Source: Deltaproteobacteria bacterium
Lineage (GTDB): Bacteria > Desulfobacterota_B > Binatia > UBA9968
Direction of reading: 5' to 3'
Length of the DNA: 15,293 nucleotides
Assembly: GCA_005879255.1 (NCBI GenBank)
Contig: VBKY01000001.1
Span: 1-15,293, forward strand
Shown here: one piece after another, positions 14,350-15,293 of the stretch
How positions within the stretch are numbered: the first letter of the stretch is position 1
Layout of the letters: every line of letters starts with the position of its first letter
Position numbers and translations under genes: made by a program
The notes under the pieces: model-generated
Seen by the model: only the letters and a program-made list of their open reading frames with translations
The model's database searches: none
What the model was told of the DNA's origin: nothing

Positions 14350-15293
14350 CTACAAAATATCGATGACACCAATTCCTTCACGGTTAACTACTTTCGTACC
14401 ATAGCGTTTCGACAGACGCGCGACACGTTCGATCACCCGATCCGCCACTTGGCCTTCGGCGAGCAATGGCCTTCCTCGTTGCGGACGTGGACGGCCGAAA
14501 CCTTGGTCGATCGGATGGATCTTAATTTCTTTAAGTTTGTTTTTGCTGAACTGGCAGACGGCGAACATGTTTTCCCAGTAGGCGGGATCGCTGGGATGGC
14601 CTTTTTTGCCGCCGTTGGTGCGGGCGTCGAGAAAATCGGCCGGGGTCGCTTTGAGATCGAGATCGAAACGTTCATAGGCATCGGCGGGGAAAAAACCGAC
14701 GGTTTCATTTTGAAAAACGAAATTGCCGACGCTGTAGAAGATCGGTTTGCCTTGGTATATCTCAACACCCATTGGAAAATGCGAGCCGTGGCCGACGAAC
14801 ACGTCGGCGCCTTCATCGATCGCTTGGTGCGCGAATCGAGTTACGAACTCGGCGGTCTCTTCCAGATCCGCGCGGCTGCTCGCGGTAAGCAAACTCGCGC
14901 CGCCGAATTCGTGGCAGTGGACGCTGACGACCACCCAGTCTGCTTGGCGGCGCGCTTCGCGAATCCATCGTAGGTTTTCCTGCAGATCGCGTTCATCGGC
15001 CTGGGTTGTGATCGAAAAACCTTCGCCGGCGATATATCGATTGCCGAGCAAGCTCAACTCCAATGACTTGGCGTCGGGGATTTCTTTGTCGCTGTAAAAA
15101 TGTTTTCGTGCCCGCTCGGTGCCTTTGTCGAAGCCAAGTTCACGGCTCATGCGCTTTAACTGGCCGAACGCGGGGGCATCGATGCAGTATGTCGTTTGGA
15201 AGCCTAGCGGATTGATTCCCGGTCGACCGCGCAGGTCGGGCCGTTGCTCGCCGGCCTGATTCCAAGATCGAAACGTCGCGGTTGCCGCGACCA
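14350..15293 (-). CDS. CapA-family (PGA_cap) metallophosphatase-like protein, 5' end beyond the window
   Basis: The frame is open from the right window edge to the TAG at 14350, giving about 314 residues; the start lies outside. It matches the CapA/PgsA fold, a calcineurin-like family originally tied to poly-gamma-glutamate capsule synthesis but widespread in bacteria of unknown substrate. Seen here are VVVSVHCHEFGG (the usual S-x-H-W-G-x-E strand), GADVFVGHGSHFPMGVE (usual GHHPHxxQ-x-x-E) and KPIFYSVGNFVF. All three are core metal-site motifs. An internal ATG at 15150 is not the start, because the upstream frame continues sensibly (for example GRPGINPLGFQTTYCID). It faces the damaged flavoprotein tail to tail. 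Confidence 0.88.
   Translation of the reverse strand, partial: VAATATFRSWNQAGEQRPDLRGRPGINPLGFQTTYCIDAPAFGQLKRMSRELGFDKGTERARKHFYSDKEIPDAKSLELSLLGNRYIAGEGFSITTQADERDLQENLRWIREARRQADWVVVSVHCHEFGGASLLTASSRADLEETAEFVTRFAHQAIDEGADVFVGHGSHFPMGVEIYQGKPIFYSVGNFVFQNETVGFFPADAYERFDLDLKATPADFLDARTNGGKKGHPSDPAYWENMFAVCQFSKNKLKEIKIHPIDQGFGRPRPQRGRPLLAEGQVADRVIERVARLSKRYGTKVVNREGIGVIDIL

Overview
The window is about 15.3 kb of moderately GC-rich bacterial DNA with no rRNA, tRNA, CRISPR array or transposase that I can see. Its contents are an ABC permease, an NMT1/THI5-like binding protein, several VOC-fold proteins, an M24/creatinase-like protein, a fumarate-reductase-type flavoprotein, a CapA-like protein and a B12/radical-SAM enzyme. 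This mix is what I would expect from an uncultured soil or groundwater lineage near the old Deltaproteobacteria (Binatota, Rokubacteria or Tectomicrobia-like). That placement is inference from gene mix, not from a marker gene.

Layout. At the left edge are two minus-strand genes: an unrecognised 5' fragment running off the window, and a SsuC/TauC-type ABC permease ending just before a perfect 34-bp palindromic terminator. The permease promoter is divergent from a plus-strand promoter that starts the most interesting block (1486-7219). That block holds a B12-binding-type radical SAM enzyme, a short-chain dehydrogenase, a VAO-type FAD oxidoreductase, a heme-oxygenase-like (PqqC/TenA/CADD fold) putative non-heme-iron oxygenase and a dimerisation-domain class I SAM methyltransferase. 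The last three genes are tightly packed (19 and 2 nt gaps). Together they look like a redox plus methylation tailoring pathway for an unknown small molecule.

Convergent to it are two separately promoted minus-strand genes. One is a tandem-VOC protein with the architecture of a type I extradiol dioxygenase, but with Gln where the iron-ligand Glu should be. The other is an M24/creatinase-fold protein that has lost four of the five metal ligands.

To the right on the plus strand are a TrkA-N/DHH/DHHA1 fusion (c-di-nucleotide, nanoRNA or PAP phosphodiesterase-like), then a small VOC protein, an ABC binding protein with a signal peptide, and a tricarballylate-dehydrogenase-like flavoprotein. The flavoprotein's C-terminus is broken by an apparent small deletion and frameshift that removes its second FAD-binding motif. 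A minus-strand CapA-type metallophosphatase runs off the right edge.

The best candidates for something undescribed are the radical SAM/SDR/FAD/iron-oxygenase/methyltransferase block and the recurrent loss of catalytic metal ligands in enzymes of this neighbourhood.
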